Below, piece after piece: positions 55,785 through 64,000 of a stretch of DNA of 64,000 bases. The first letter of the stretch is position 1, and each line of letters opens with the position of its first letter. Below the pieces are notes generated by a model, which was given only the letters and a program-made list of their open reading frames with translations, made no database searches and was not told where the DNA came from. The DNA is from Streptomyces sp. NBC_00425 (GTDB lineage Bacteria; Actinomycetota; Actinomycetes; Streptomycetales; Streptomycetaceae), in assembly GCF_036030735.1 (NCBI RefSeq), contig NZ_CP107928.1, forward strand, positions 2,480,001-2,544,000, written 5' to 3'. Made by a program: the position numbers and the translations under genes.

Positions 55785-57122
55785 TCAGGCGCCGCGGGTG
55801 AGCAGCCGGCCCTTCGGCCCGGTGAACTCGCCGTCGGCGACGATGCGTTCGCCCCGCAGCCAGGTGGACTTCACGACGCCGTGCAGGGTTCTCCCGGCGT
55901 ACGCGGTGACGCGGTTGCGGTGCTGGAGTGCCGCCGGGTCGACGGTGAAGGTCTCGTCGGGGGCGAGGACGGCGAAGTCGGCGTCGCGGCCCGCCTCGAT
56001 CGCGCCCTTGCGGTCGAGGCCCACGAGGGCGGCCGTGCGCGTGGACATCCACCGCGCGACGTCCTCGAGGCCGTGCCCCCGTCTGCGCGCCTCGGTCCAG
56101 ACCGCCGAGAGGCTGAGCTGGAGGCCGGAGATGCCGCCCCACGCGGTCGCGAAGTCGCCGGTCTTCAGGTCGGCGGTGGACGGCGAGTGGTCGGTGACCA
56201 CGCAGTCGATCGTGCCGTCGGCGAGGGCCTGCCACAGCAGGTCCTGGTTGGCGGCTTCACGGATGGGCGGGCAGCACTTGAACTCGCTGGCCCCGTCGGG
56301 CACTTCCTCGGCGGTCAGGGTCAGATAGTGCGGGCAGGTCTCGGCGGTGATCCGGACGCCCTCGGCCTTGGCGGCGGCGATCAGCGGGAGCGCGTCGCTG
56401 GAGGAGAGGTGCAGGACGTGCACGCGCGCGTGGAGCCGACGGGCCTGGGCGACGAGGTGCGCCACGGCGGTGTCCTCGGCGCCGCGCGGGCGGCTGGCGA
56501 GGAAGTCCGCGTACCGGGGGCCGCCCTGCTGCGGGGCCGCGTCCAGGTGGTGCGGGTCCTCCGCGTGCACGATCAGCAGGCCGTCGAAGCCGGCGATCTC
56601 GGCCAGCGAGCGGGCAAGACCGTCCTGGTCGAGGTGCGGGAACTCGTCCACGCCCGACGGGGAGAGGAACGCCTTGAAGCCGAAGACCCCGCTGTCGTGC
56701 AGGGGCCGCAGGTCCTTGACGTTGTCGGGCAGGGCGCCGCCCCAGAAGCCGACGTCGATGTGCGCCTTGTCCACGGCGACCTCCCGCTTGACGCGCAGGT
56801 GCTCGACCGTCGTGGTCGGCGGCAGGGAGTTCAGGGGCATGTCGACGAGGGTGGTGATGCCGCCGGCCGCCGCCGCGCGGGTGGCGGTCCAGAAGCCCTC
56901 CCAGTGGGTGCGGCCGGGGTCGTTGACATGCACGTGCGTGTCGACCAGGCCGGGCATCAGGACGTCGTCGCCGAAGTCCTCAAGTCGGGCTCCCTCGGGG
57001 ACGGGGGCGTCGTACGGCAGGACGGCCGTGATGGTCCCGTCGGCCACGGCGACCGCCGCGGGGCGCGTCCCCTCGGCGGTGATGACGCGCGTCGAGCGCA
57101 GCAACAGTTCGGCCTCGGACAC
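55785..57122 (-). CDS. allB: Allantoinase
   Basis: 445 residues of the cyclic amidohydrolase superfamily. Metal ligands [11 protein letters not shown] (His-x-His), carboxylated Lys in [26 protein letters not shown] and TDHSPS are all visible. It opens allantoin to allantoate. GTG 57122 has GAGAGGGG upstream. The promoter region to 57398 contains two IclR-type palindromes. The glyoxylate eventually released from allantoin is used by malate synthase encoded at 59592. Confidence 0.95.
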   Translation of the reverse strand: MSEAELLLRSTRVITAEGTRPAAVAVADGTITAVLPYDAPVPEGARLEDFGDDVLMPGLVDTHVHVNDPGRTHWEGFWTATRAAAAGGITTLVDMPLNSLPPTTTVEHLRVKREVAVDKAHIDVGFWGGALPDNVKDLRPLHDSGVFGFKAFLSPSGVDEFPHLDQDGLARSLAEIAGFDGLLIVHAEDPHHLDAAPQQGGPRYADFLASRPRGAEDTAVAHLVAQARRLHARVHVLHLSSSDALPLIAAAKAEGVRITAETCPHYLTLTAEEVPDGASEFKCCPPIREAANQDLLWQALADGTIDCVVTDHSPSTADLKTGDFATAWGGISGLQLSLSAVWTEARRRGHGLEDVARWMSTRTAALVGLDRKGAIEAGRDADFAVLAPDETFTVDPAALQHRNRVTAYAGRTLHGVVKSTWLRGERIVADGEFTGPKGRLLTRGA

Positions 57123-57190
57123 CCGGACCCCTCTCTCCCGTGCACTGCGGTCATCTGCCGGAAACGTCCGGCAACGTTCACGTCACAAAA

Positions 57191-57207
57191 TTCAACGTTC
57201 TGTTGAA
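57191..57207. promoter_or_regulatory. Palindrome TTCAAC-N5-GTTGAA
   Basis: A perfect 6-5-6 inverted repeat, 69 nt upstream of the allantoinase start. A near-copy (GTCAAC-N5-ATTGAA) lies before malate synthase at 59457-59473. Confidence 0.55.
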
Positions 57208-57283
57208 GGAGTCTTCACTCCCGCTCTCGCGCCGTCAAGGGCACACTCCCCCACAGTGCGCCTCTCGCCGCCGATCTGGATGT

Positions 57284-57298
57284 TTCCACAAAGTGGAA
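57284..57298. promoter_or_regulatory. Probable AllR box TTCCAC-N3-GTGGAA
   Basis: A perfect 6-3-6 inverted repeat of IclR-operator type between allB and the IclR gene. A version with one mismatch lies in the malate synthase promoter (59475-59489). Confidence 0.65.
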
Positions 57299-57398
57299 TG
57301 ACAATTCCGTACAGCAGAACGTAGCTACGCACAAGCCGGGAGTCAACCGACCGGCGGGTAGGCTTCAGCCCCGCCCGCCCGCAGCGAAAGGACGCGCC

Positions 57399-58199
57399 GT
57401 GCCGACGTCGAGCGCCAGCACCCCCGAATCCGCCAGGTCCGCCGGCGGAGGGGTCCAGTCACTCGAGCGCGCCTTCGATCTGCTCGAGCGGATGGCGGAC
57501 GCGGGAGGCGAGGTCGGCCTGAGCGAGCTGTCCGCGAGCAGCGGGCTCCCGCTGCCCACCATCCACCGCCTCATGCGCACCCTGGTGGCCTGCGGTTACG
57601 TCCGCCAGCAGGCCAACCGCCGCTATGCGCTGGGCCCCCGGCTGATCCGGCTGGGCGAGTCGGCCTCCCGGCTGCTGGGCACCTGGGCCCGCCCCCACCT
57701 GGCCCGTCTCGTCGAGGAGACCGGCGAGACGGCGAACATGGCGCTGCTCGACGGCGACGAGATCGTGTACGTGGCGCAGGTGCCGTCCAAGCACTCGATG
57801 CGAATGTTCACCGAGGTCGGGCGCCGGGTCCTGCCGCACTCCACCGGCGTCGGCAAGGCCCTGCTGGCCGGCTTCCCCGACGACGAGGTGCGCGCCCTGC
57901 TCGCCCGCACCGGCATGCCCGCCGCGACGGACAAGACGATCACCACGCCGGAGGGCTTCCTGGCGGCGCTGGCGGACGTCCGGCGGGCCGGGTTCGCCGT
58001 CGACGACAACGAACAGGAGATCGGCGTCCGCTGCCTCGCGGTGTCCGTGCCCGACTCCCCCACCGCCGCGGCCGTCTCCATCTCCGGCCCGGCGGGCCGC
58101 GTCACGGAGGAGGCCACGGAGAAGATCGTGCCGGTGCTCCAGCAGGTGGCGGCGGAGCTGTCGCAGGCCCTGACCAACCCGGGCAACGGAACCGGCTGA
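57399..58199 (+). CDS. allR: IclR family regulator of allantoin use
   Basis: 266 residues. IclR winged helix (about 19-80: VQSLERAFDLLERMADAGGEVGLSELSASSGLPLPTIHRLMRTL) and C-terminal effector domain (ALLDGDEIVYVAQVPSKHSMRM, STGVGKALLA, NEQEIGVRCLAVSV). GTG 57399 follows AAAGGA. It is divergent from allantoinase. In S. coelicolor the corresponding regulator is known as AllR, a repressor of allantoin genes relieved by allantoate-type intermediates; the name here rests on family and position. Matching palindromes flank it and malate synthase. Confidence 0.9.
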   Translation: MPTSSASTPESARSAGGGVQSLERAFDLLERMADAGGEVGLSELSASSGLPLPTIHRLMRTLVACGYVRQQANRRYALGPRLIRLGESASRLLGTWARPHLARLVEETGETANMALLDGDEIVYVAQVPSKHSMRMFTEVGRRVLPHSTGVGKALLAGFPDDEVRALLARTGMPAATDKTITTPEGFLAALADVRRAGFAVDDNEQEIGVRCLAVSVPDSPTAAAVSISGPAGRVTEEATEKIVPVLQQVAAELSQALTNPGNGTG

Positions 58200-58225
58200 C
58201 CTGCTCACGCGCTGCGGGCCGCGGG

Positions 58226-58540
58226 TCAGCGGCGCGGGCTCTGCCCGAAGAGCTCCACGGCGCTGCGCACGTCGGACAGACTGCGGGCCAGCGCGCTCAC
58301 CGAGCCGATGGCGCCGGCGACCAGCAGCAGGGAACGGCGTAACCGCGGCACCTCCGGGGTGCCGTGGGTCGCCATCGCGGCGAGCGCGGCGAGTTCGTCC
58401 TCGGCGATGACCCGGTCCGGGAACTCCGCGGGGTGCGCGGCGAGTTCGCGGCGCAGCCGGGACACCGCGGTCCGCAGTTCCGCCACCCTCGGATCCTCGT
58501 CGCTGCCGGTCACTGCCCTCTGCCCCAAGCTCCGCAACAC
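58226..58540 (-). CDS. Small helical protein (DUF5955-like)
   Basis: 104 residues, predicted mostly helical: VAELRTAVSRLRRELAAHPA, DELAALAAMATHGTPEVPRLRRSLLLVAGAIGSVSALA. It resembles small conserved Streptomyces proteins I recall as DUF5955. GTG 58540 has GGGAGA 5-6 nt upstream. Convergent with the IclR gene. Function unknown. Confidence 0.75.
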   Translation of the reverse strand: MLRSLGQRAVTGSDEDPRVAELRTAVSRLRRELAAHPAEFPDRVIAEDELAALAAMATHGTPEVPRLRRSLLLVAGAIGSVSALARSLSDVRSAVELFGQSPRR

Positions 58541-58730
58541 AGCTCTCCCCCCTCGCACCCCGCCGGGCACGAGTACGCGCCGTCCCGCCCCGCCTCCCCA
58601 TGGCGCCGGTCGTACGCCGGGGGACGCGCGGGTCAGTAAACGCCACCCCCTGCCGGGTGCGCCACAGCGCGGACCGAAATTCAGCCTCCGGAGACCATGT
58701 GTCCGACGCCGCGTCAGGTATGCAGGACCC

Positions 58731-59408
58731 ATGACGCACACCGAAGACGACAGCCCGACCGGCGCCGAGGACCAGGTCGTGGGGCTGATCCTCGCGGCGG
58801 GCGGGGGGCGCAGGCTCGGGGGGCGGCCCAAGGCGCTGCTCGAACACCGGGGACGCCCGCTCGTGGAGCACGCGGTACGCACGCTGCGCACGGCCGGCTG
58901 CAGCCGCGTGCACGTGGTGGTGGGGGCCGCCGCGGACGCCGTGCGGGAGCGGGCCCGGCTCGACGGGTGCGTGCTGGTGGACAACCCCGACTGGGCGCAG
59001 GGGATGGGCACGTCACTGCGCGCCGGGCTCGCCTCGCTGCCCCGCCCCGCCCCACCCGCCGGCGCGCACGCCGGGGAGGGCCCCTCGCAGGCCGGGGAGG
59101 GCGGCGCGCGGGCGGCGCTGGTCCTCCTCGTCGACCAGCCCGGCATCGGCCCGCAGGCGGTGGCGCGGGTGCTCGCGGCCTACGAGGGCGAGTCCTCGCT
59201 CGTGTCGGCGGCCTACGACGGCGAGCGCGGCCATCCGGTCCTGTTCGGCTCCCGTCACTGGACGGGCGTCGCCGCGACCGCGACCGGCGACCGGGGGGCG
59301 CGCGCCTATCTGAGCGCGCACCGGGAGGCGCTCACCCTCGTCGAGTGCGGTGACGTGGCCCGGCCGTTCGACATCGACACACCGGAGGATCTCGCTCACC
59401 TCGAGTGA
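58731..59408 (+). CDS. MobA/MocA-like nucleotidyltransferase
   Basis: 225 residues. The NTP-transferase signature GLILAAGGGRRLGGRPKALLEHRGRPLVEHAV occupies residues 18-49, with NPDWAQGMGTSLRAGL and LLVDQP (metal-binding Asp) later. Relatives load CTP or GTP onto molybdopterin. An Ala/Gly/Pro insert after residue 105 is species-like. AGGA stands before ATG 58731. Its location among purine-degradation genes suggests cofactor supply for xanthine dehydrogenase, which is inference since no Mo-enzyme lies in this window. Confidence 0.85.
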   Translation: MTHTEDDSPTGAEDQVVGLILAAGGGRRLGGRPKALLEHRGRPLVEHAVRTLRTAGCSRVHVVVGAAADAVRERARLDGCVLVDNPDWAQGMGTSLRAGLASLPRPAPPAGAHAGEGPSQAGEGGARAALVLLVDQPGIGPQAVARVLAAYEGESSLVSAAYDGERGHPVLFGSRHWTGVAATATGDRGARAYLSAHREALTLVECGDVARPFDIDTPEDLAHLE

Positions 59409-59456
59409 GCCCCCTGGCACCGAGCGCCACCTTGCCTCGACCCGGAGATTCTCGAC

Positions 59457-59497
59457 GTCAACAAACCATTGAACTTCCACGATGAGGAAACTAGTAT
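59457..59497 (+). promoter_or_regulatory. Malate synthase promoter with IclR-type box
   Basis: TTGAAC (59469-59474), a 17-nt spacer and TAGTAT (59492-59497) form a good sigma-70-like promoter. The 15-bp box TTCCAC-GAT-GAGGAA (59475-59489) fills the spacer. GTCAAC-N5-ATTGAA (59457-59473) overlaps the -35. Both elements are shared with the allB/allR region, so AllR binding would block RNA polymerase. Confidence 0.75.
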
Positions 59498-59591
59498 CCA
59501 CTGTTCAGAAGGGCTGGGCCCGTCCGGAGCCTCGCTCGCCGTACCCGGTACGACTGGCACCCGGTGCCACCGCTGAAGGAAGTGACCGCTC

Positions 59592-61217
59592 ATGTCCGCA
59601 CCAGCGCCGTCCCCGCTGGCCATCGTCGACGCCGAGCCCCTGCCGCGGCAGGAGGAGGTCCTGACCGAGCCGGCGCTCGCCTTCGTGGCCGAACTCCACC
59701 GGCGGTTCACCCCGCGCCGCGACGAACTCCTCGCCCGCCGCGCGGAGCGGCGCGCCGAGATCGCCCGCACCTGCACGCTCGACTTCCTCCCGGAGACCGC
59801 CGCGATCCGCGCCGACGACTCCTGGCGGGTGGCGCCCTCCCCCGCGGCCCTGGACGACCGCCGGGTCGAGATCACCGGACCCACCGACCGCAAGATGACG
59901 ATCAACGCCCTCAACTCCGGGGCCCGGGTCTGGCTCGCCGACTTCGAGGACGCGTCCGCGCCGACCTGGGAGAACGTCGTCCTCGGTCAGGTCAACCTGG
60001 CCGACGCCTACACCCGCTCCATCGACTTCACCGACCCGGCGTCCGGCAAGTCGTACACGCTGAAGGAGAACGGCGAACTCGCCACCGTCGTGATGCGGCC
60101 GCGCGGCTGGCACCTCGACGAGCGTCACCTCGTCGACGCCGACGGCCGCGCCGTGCCCGGCGCCCTCGTCGACTTCGGCCTCTACTTCTTCCACAACGCC
60201 CGGCGTCTCCTCGACCTCGGCAAGGGCCCGTACTTCTACCTCCCGAAGACGGAGTCGCACCTGGAGGCCCGCCTCTGGAACGACGTGTTCGTCTTCGCGC
60301 AGGACCACGTCGGCATCCCGCAGGGCACGGTGCGCGCCACCGTGCTCATCGAGACGATCACGGCCGCCTACGAGATGGAGGAGATCCTCTACGAACTCCG
60401 CGACCATGCCTCGGGGTTGAACGCGGGCCGCTGGGACTACCTGTTCTCCATCGTCAAGAACTTCCGTGACGGCGGGCCCAGGTTCGTCCTGCCGGACCGC
60501 AACGCCGTGACGATGACCGCCCCGTTCATGCGCGCCTACACCGAACTGCTCGTGCGCACCTGCCACCGGCGCGGCGCGCACGCCATCGGCGGCATGGCCG
60601 CGTTCATCCCCTCCCGTCGCGACGCCGAGGTCAACAAGGTCGCGTTCGAGAAGGTCAAGGCCGACAAGGACCGCGAGGCCAACGACGGGTTCGACGGCTC
60701 GTGGGTGGCCCACCCCGACCTGGTGCCGATCGCCATGGAGTCCTTCGACAGGGTCCTCGGCGACCGGCCGAACCAGAAGGACCGGCTGCGCGAGGACGTT
60801 CACGTCGAGGCCGCCGACCTGATCGCCGTCGACTCGCTCGAGGCCAGGCCCACCTACCCGGGGTTGGTCAACGCCGTGCAGGTGGGCATCCGTTACATCG
60901 AGGCGTGGCTGCGCGGAATGGGCGCGGTCGCCATCTTCAACCTCATGGAGGACGCCGCGACCGCCGAGATCTCCCGCTCGCAGATCTGGCAGTGGATCAA
61001 CGCCGGGGTGGAGTTCGAGAACGGCGAGAAGGCCACCCCCGAGCTGGCCCGCAAGGTCGCCGCCGGGGAACTCGCCGCGATCCGCGACGAGATCGGCGAG
61101 GAGGCGTTCGCGGCCGGCCACTGGCAGCAGGCGCACGACCTGCTGCTGACGGTCGCCCTCGACGAGGACTACGCGGACTTCCTCACCCTGCCGGCCTACG
61201 AGCAGCTCAGGGGCTGA
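59592..61217 (+). CDS. aceB: Malate synthase A
   Basis: 541 residues, full length for the A type. Conserved stretches: [27 protein letters not shown] (Mg-site Glu/Asp), [12 protein letters not shown] (catalytic Arg near 168), [32 protein letters not shown], and [19 protein letters not shown] with the general-base Asp. It joins glyoxylate and acetyl-CoA into malate. GAAGGAAG precedes ATG 59592. No isocitrate lyase is nearby, so in this setting it fits glyoxylate from allantoin. Confidence 0.96.
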   Translation: MSAPAPSPLAIVDAEPLPRQEEVLTEPALAFVAELHRRFTPRRDELLARRAERRAEIARTCTLDFLPETAAIRADDSWRVAPSPAALDDRRVEITGPTDRKMTINALNSGARVWLADFEDASAPTWENVVLGQVNLADAYTRSIDFTDPASGKSYTLKENGELATVVMRPRGWHLDERHLVDADGRAVPGALVDFGLYFFHNARRLLDLGKGPYFYLPKTESHLEARLWNDVFVFAQDHVGIPQGTVRATVLIETITAAYEMEEILYELRDHASGLNAGRWDYLFSIVKNFRDGGPRFVLPDRNAVTMTAPFMRAYTELLVRTCHRRGAHAIGGMAAFIPSRRDAEVNKVAFEKVKADKDREANDGFDGSWVAHPDLVPIAMESFDRVLGDRPNQKDRLREDVHVEAADLIAVDSLEARPTYPGLVNAVQVGIRYIEAWLRGMGAVAIFNLMEDAATAEISRSQIWQWINAGVEFENGEKATPELARKVAAGELAAIRDEIGEEAFAAGHWQQAHDLLLTVALDEDYADFLTLPAYEQLRG

Positions 61218-61218
61218 C

Positions 61219-61491
61219 CTACGGACGGTCCGAGTGGCCCAGGGTCCGCCCCGGGGCCACTCGGTCGCGTACCAGCCGCTTCACCGCCGTGGGCTCCGGG
61301 AAGCCCTGCGCACGGCGGTCCCAGACGACCTCGCCGTCGACCCGGACGACGAACACGCCGCCTGTGCCGGGCTTCAGCGACAGCTCCGCGAGCTCCGTCT
61401 CGAAGGTCGTCAGCAACTCCTGCGCCAGCCACGCCGCGCGGGGCAGCCAGCGGCACTGGGTGCAGTACTCGATCTGTACGGTGTGACTCAT
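61219..61491 (-). CDS. SelT/SelW/SelH (Rdx) family protein
   Basis: 90 residues of the Rdx thioredoxin-like fold. Redox motif CTQC (residues 10-13, in EYCTQCRWLPRAAWLAQELL), central GGVFVVRVDGEVVWDRR and the C-terminal FPEPTAVKRLVRD are family hallmarks. It has Cys, not selenocysteine. Thiol redox function is assumed. Its ATG overlaps the preceding kinase-like gene by ATGA. It converges with malate synthase with only 1 nt between the stops. Confidence 0.9.
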   Translation of the reverse strand: MSHTVQIEYCTQCRWLPRAAWLAQELLTTFETELAELSLKPGTGGVFVVRVDGEVVWDRRAQGFPEPTAVKRLVRDRVAPGRTLGHSDRP

Positions 61492-62402
61492 CCGAGGTGC
61501 ACCGACCAATCCTGTTCCGCCGCCGGCTCGCCGTGCAGGTCGGGGACCTGTTTGAGCCAGCTCGGACGGCCCTGACGGGTCTTCGCCGCCCTCCGGGCCT
61601 CCTCGGCGGCGAGTTCCTCCCGGGTGGGGAAGCCGGTGGGCAGCCAGGCCGCGGAGGCCCTCACGCGCGCGCGGAGGTAACGCACGTACGCCTCCCGGAC
61701 GGCGTCCGGCGTCGCGAAGCCGTCCTCGCCGGCCAGCCAGGCGTCCGGGACCTCCGCCACGATCGCGCGCAGCAGCTCCTCGGTGACCCGGGGGGCCAGC
61801 TCCGCGTCGGCCGCGCGGGTGTCGGGGGCGTAGCGGCCCAGGGCGTGGTGGCGGAAGTCGTAGGCGCGGTCCGGTGCGGAGGCGTCCCAGCGATGGTGGA
61901 AGACGAGGGCGGCCCCGTGGTCGATCAGCCACAGCCGCGGCGCAACGGTCCCGAAGGTGGGCCAGACCATCAGGTTGGAGCTGTGGACCGTCCGGTCGAC
62001 GTTGACGGTCAGGGCGTCGAGCCAGACGATCCGGCCGGCCTCCCGCGGGTCCACGGCGAAGGACTCGGCGACCTGCGGGGTGAAGTCCCGCGCTCCCGGC
62101 AGCAGGTCCATGCCGAGGTTGACGCCGTGGCTGGCGTCGAGGAGGTCGCGCACCTCCTGGTGCGGTTCGTGCGCCGCGAGCGCCGGGTCGAAGTGCACCA
62201 GGACCAGTTCGGGGAAGCGCAGTCCGAGCGCGCGTGCCAGCTCGCCCACGATCACCTCGGCGACCAGCGCCTTGCGGCCCTGCGCCGAGCCGGTGAACTT
62301 CACGACATAGGTGCCGAGGTCGTCGGCCTCCACGACGCCGGGCACGGAGCCGCCCGACCTCAGCGGGTTCACGTATCGGACGGCACTCACTTCGCGCAGC
62401 AC
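61488..62402 (-). CDS. HipA-like kinase family protein
   Basis: 304 residues. YVVKFTGSAQGRKALVAEVIVGELARALGL carries an ATP-site Lys; NVDRTVHSSNLMVW and WLIDHGAAL match catalytic and metal loops (HxDRxxxNxxxx; IDHG) of HipA/PI3K-like kinases. It lacks the HipB-type partner of toxin systems. GTG 62402 lies 6 nt after a TACGCT -10-like box, so the mRNA is probably leaderless, with its promoter in the end of the siderophore gene. Coupled to the SelW gene by ATGA overlap. Confidence 0.8.
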   Translation of the reverse strand: MLREVSAVRYVNPLRSGGSVPGVVEADDLGTYVVKFTGSAQGRKALVAEVIVGELARALGLRFPELVLVHFDPALAAHEPHQEVRDLLDASHGVNLGMDLLPGARDFTPQVAESFAVDPREAGRIVWLDALTVNVDRTVHSSNLMVWPTFGTVAPRLWLIDHGAALVFHHRWDASAPDRAYDFRHHALGRYAPDTRAADAELAPRVTEELLRAIVAEVPDAWLAGEDGFATPDAVREAYVRYLRARVRASAAWLPTGFPTREELAAEEARRAAKTRQGRPSWLKQVPDLHGEPAAEQDWSVHLG

Positions 62403-62422
62403 ACCGGTCAGCGTAATTCAGA

Positions 62423-63988
62423 TCATGTGCGGCGGGCGTCGGCCCCGTCGGCGAGCGGGTTGGGCAGCGGCAGATAGCGGGCGTCCGCGCCGTCCGCCCC
62501 CGTCCAGCGCAGCAGCAGGTTCGTCTTGCCCGGCAGGGTGGGCGCCGTGAGCAGCGCCGCCGTCTCGGGGAGATCGTGGCGGGCCAGTGCGCGGCGTGCC
62601 GCGGGCCACGGGTCGAACCCTCGGTGGTGTGCGACGAGGGCCGCGGCGACCTCCCACAGGTGGTTCACGACCAGGCAGTACACCAGCCGCTCCCAGCCGG
62701 CCGACCGCTCCACGTCCGGCAGGAGTTTCACGCCCTCGGCGTCCCGGAACAGGGCCTGCACCGGAAGACCTTCGGCGTCGACGGCGACGAGCGTGTTCTG
62801 CAGATGCGCCTCGAGGACGACGCCGTGACCGGCGAACGCCTCCAGGGCCGGCGGGACGACGGCCGCCAGGTACGCCTCCCACCACCTCGCCGGGTCCTTC
62901 GCCGCCGCCAGCGGGCTGCCGTCGAAGCCCTCCACGAGGCCCGCGGCGAGCAGCGGGGTCGCGCCGGGCAGCACCGGAGCGGCCAGTCCGTCGCGGACCA
63001 GGACGGCGAGCGCCTCGAAGGCGAAGGCGGCGGTGCGGTAGCCGCGGTCGCTGAGCCAGGCCGCCGGGCCGTCCCAGGTCGCGAAGGCGCGGGCCGCCGC
63101 GGCGTCGGTCCGGCGCAGTTTCAGCAGGTCGTGTCGCCACAGCCGGCGGACGTCGTTGGTGATGCGCACGTCGAGGCTGAACTTCAGGCACAGGTCCCGC
63201 TCGGGTGCGTACACCGTGCGCACGGCGGCCGTCGGCCAGACGTCGAAGGCGGTCGTGCCCAGCCGGACCAGCCGGCCGTCGGCGAAGGCGGGCGCGAGCT
63301 CGCGGGCCGCGAGGTCGAGCTGCCAGGGGTGGGCGGGCAGCAGCCGGTACCCGGACGGGGCCTCGCCGAGGGCGTCCAGCGCGCCGGTGTCGCCCTCCTC
63401 GACGACGGCGTCCTCGCGCAGCCCGAGCAGGACGAGCGGGAAGCGGGCGTGCGCCTCGGGGGCGTACGGCAGCCAGCCGGCCGCGGGGCCGCCGCCGCGC
63501 GCCTTGGGGGCGGGGTGGTGGGGGTGGCCGGTGATCAGGGACTGTTCGGAGCGCAGGTAGCGGCCTGCCGGCGGGGTGGCACGCGCGCGTGCGGTCAGCA
63601 GCGCCGCCACCACGTCCCTGCTGTCGATCATCTCGGCGGGCAGGTCGGGGTTGTCCGCTCCGGTGCGCAGGCGCAGCGCCTGCGCGGTCAGGGCGACGAG
63701 CCCGAAGTGGTCCAGCGGCCGCCAGGCGCCCGCCTCGTACACCTCCGGGCCGGCCGGCCGGCGGTCGCCGCGCACGCGCAGCAGGCGGCCGCCGGGCAGC
63801 CGGTGGACCGGCCGGCCGTCGTCGCCCGGCGCGCGGGGCAGCGGCTCGGCGAGCTCCCGCAGCAGACAGTTCAGCAGCGGGGCGGCGGCATAGGCGTCGG
63901 CACGCCCGGCGACGCCGTCGCCCCGGGCCGGAGCCCCGGGGGGCGGCGTCGGCTCGGGGGGCGGGGGGATGAGGTCCACGCGATCCAC
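62423..63988 (-). CDS. IucA/IucC-type siderophore synthetase
   Basis: 521 residues of an NRPS-independent siderophore synthetase. ATP/substrate motifs: TGHPHHPAPKARGG (about 153-166), KFSLDVRITNDVRR, LEAHLQNTL and LFRDAEGVKL, then the FhuF-like C-terminal part (LPGKTNLLLRW). It condenses a carboxylate such as citrate with an amine or alcohol using ATP. The start GTG 63988 lies 13 nt from the window edge and an upstream start cannot be excluded. It shows that the strain retains another siderophore route besides the ruined NRPS at 34.5 kb. Confidence 0.9.
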   Translation of the reverse strand: MDRVDLIPPPPEPTPPPGAPARGDGVAGRADAYAAAPLLNCLLRELAEPLPRAPGDDGRPVHRLPGGRLLRVRGDRRPAGPEVYEAGAWRPLDHFGLVALTAQALRLRTGADNPDLPAEMIDSRDVVAALLTARARATPPAGRYLRSEQSLITGHPHHPAPKARGGGPAAGWLPYAPEAHARFPLVLLGLREDAVVEEGDTGALDALGEAPSGYRLLPAHPWQLDLAARELAPAFADGRLVRLGTTAFDVWPTAAVRTVYAPERDLCLKFSLDVRITNDVRRLWRHDLLKLRRTDAAAARAFATWDGPAAWLSDRGYRTAAFAFEALAVLVRDGLAAPVLPGATPLLAAGLVEGFDGSPLAAAKDPARWWEAYLAAVVPPALEAFAGHGVVLEAHLQNTLVAVDAEGLPVQALFRDAEGVKLLPDVERSAGWERLVYCLVVNHLWEVAAALVAHHRGFDPWPAARRALARHDLPETAALLTAPTLPGKTNLLLRWTGADGADARYLPLPNPLADGADARRT

Positions 63989-64000
63989 TGGTTCCCTGGT

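Overview
The window is high-GC actinobacterial DNA. Codon use, GGAGG-type ribosome binding sites, many ATGA/TGATG overlaps, GTG starts and probable leaderless mRNAs all fit a Streptomyces chromosome. From memory, and unchecked here, the order from about 41 kb to the right edge (SWIM protein, SNF2 helicase, ROK kinase, GntR, Gfo/Idh, two-component pair, AIM24, allantoicase, allantoinase, IclR, malate synthase) resembles the SCO624x-SCO626x region of S. coelicolor. I take that part as backbone and the left 28 kb as an accessory, heavily eroded part.

Region 1 (1-19 kb) is rich in small oxidoreductases and their regulators: TetR, XRE, LysR and MerR regulators with Zn-ADH, two zinc-free MDR reductases, two SDRs, a DJ-1/PfpI protein, a VOC protein, a SRPBCC protein and a HutD/Ves protein. 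A recurring promoter operator (TTGCAC, 20-nt spacer carrying CTGAC...GTCAG, TAGCGT) precedes the SDR/DJ-1 pair, the VOC gene and the second MDR gene. A fourth, reversed copy lies in front of a small MerR gene. I read this as one MerR regulon spread over about 12 kb. A broken second merR copy lies beside the MDR target. Debris is common: SDR, MFS, Tn3, PRD antiterminator, IstB and IS110 fragments. A large secreted subtilase sits at 13.8-17.0 kb.

Region 2 (19-28 kb) holds DUF2252, a carboxymuconolactone decarboxylase-like protein, an amphi-Trp protein, a lipid kinase, a GNAT and a tectonin-type repeat protein. Between them are three truncated transport genes (Na+/H+ antiporter, K+ channel, AI-2E-type permease) joined at visible breakpoints.

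Region 3 (28-38 kb) has a PadR-controlled FtsX-type ABC transporter, followed by what looks like a relict siderophore locus. It contains a fused ABC exporter, a collapsed NRPS adenylation gene, and an intact binding protein/FecCD permease/ATPase uptake operon.

Region 4 (38-41 kb) is a three-gene copper operon: a Met/His-rich membrane peptide, a P1B-ATPase with an altered TGE motif, and a PCuAC protein. Region 5 (41-64 kb) holds SWIM/SNF2 genes, a ROK kinase, a GntR/Gfo-Idh pair, a NarL-type two-component system, AIM24, purine (allantoin) degradation with an IclR regulator, a MobA-like transferase, malate synthase, a SelW-like protein, a HipA-like kinase, and an IucA/IucC siderophore synthetase at the right edge. 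Allantoin breakdown feeds glyoxylate to malate synthase, and matching IclR-type palindromes occur at both promoters.
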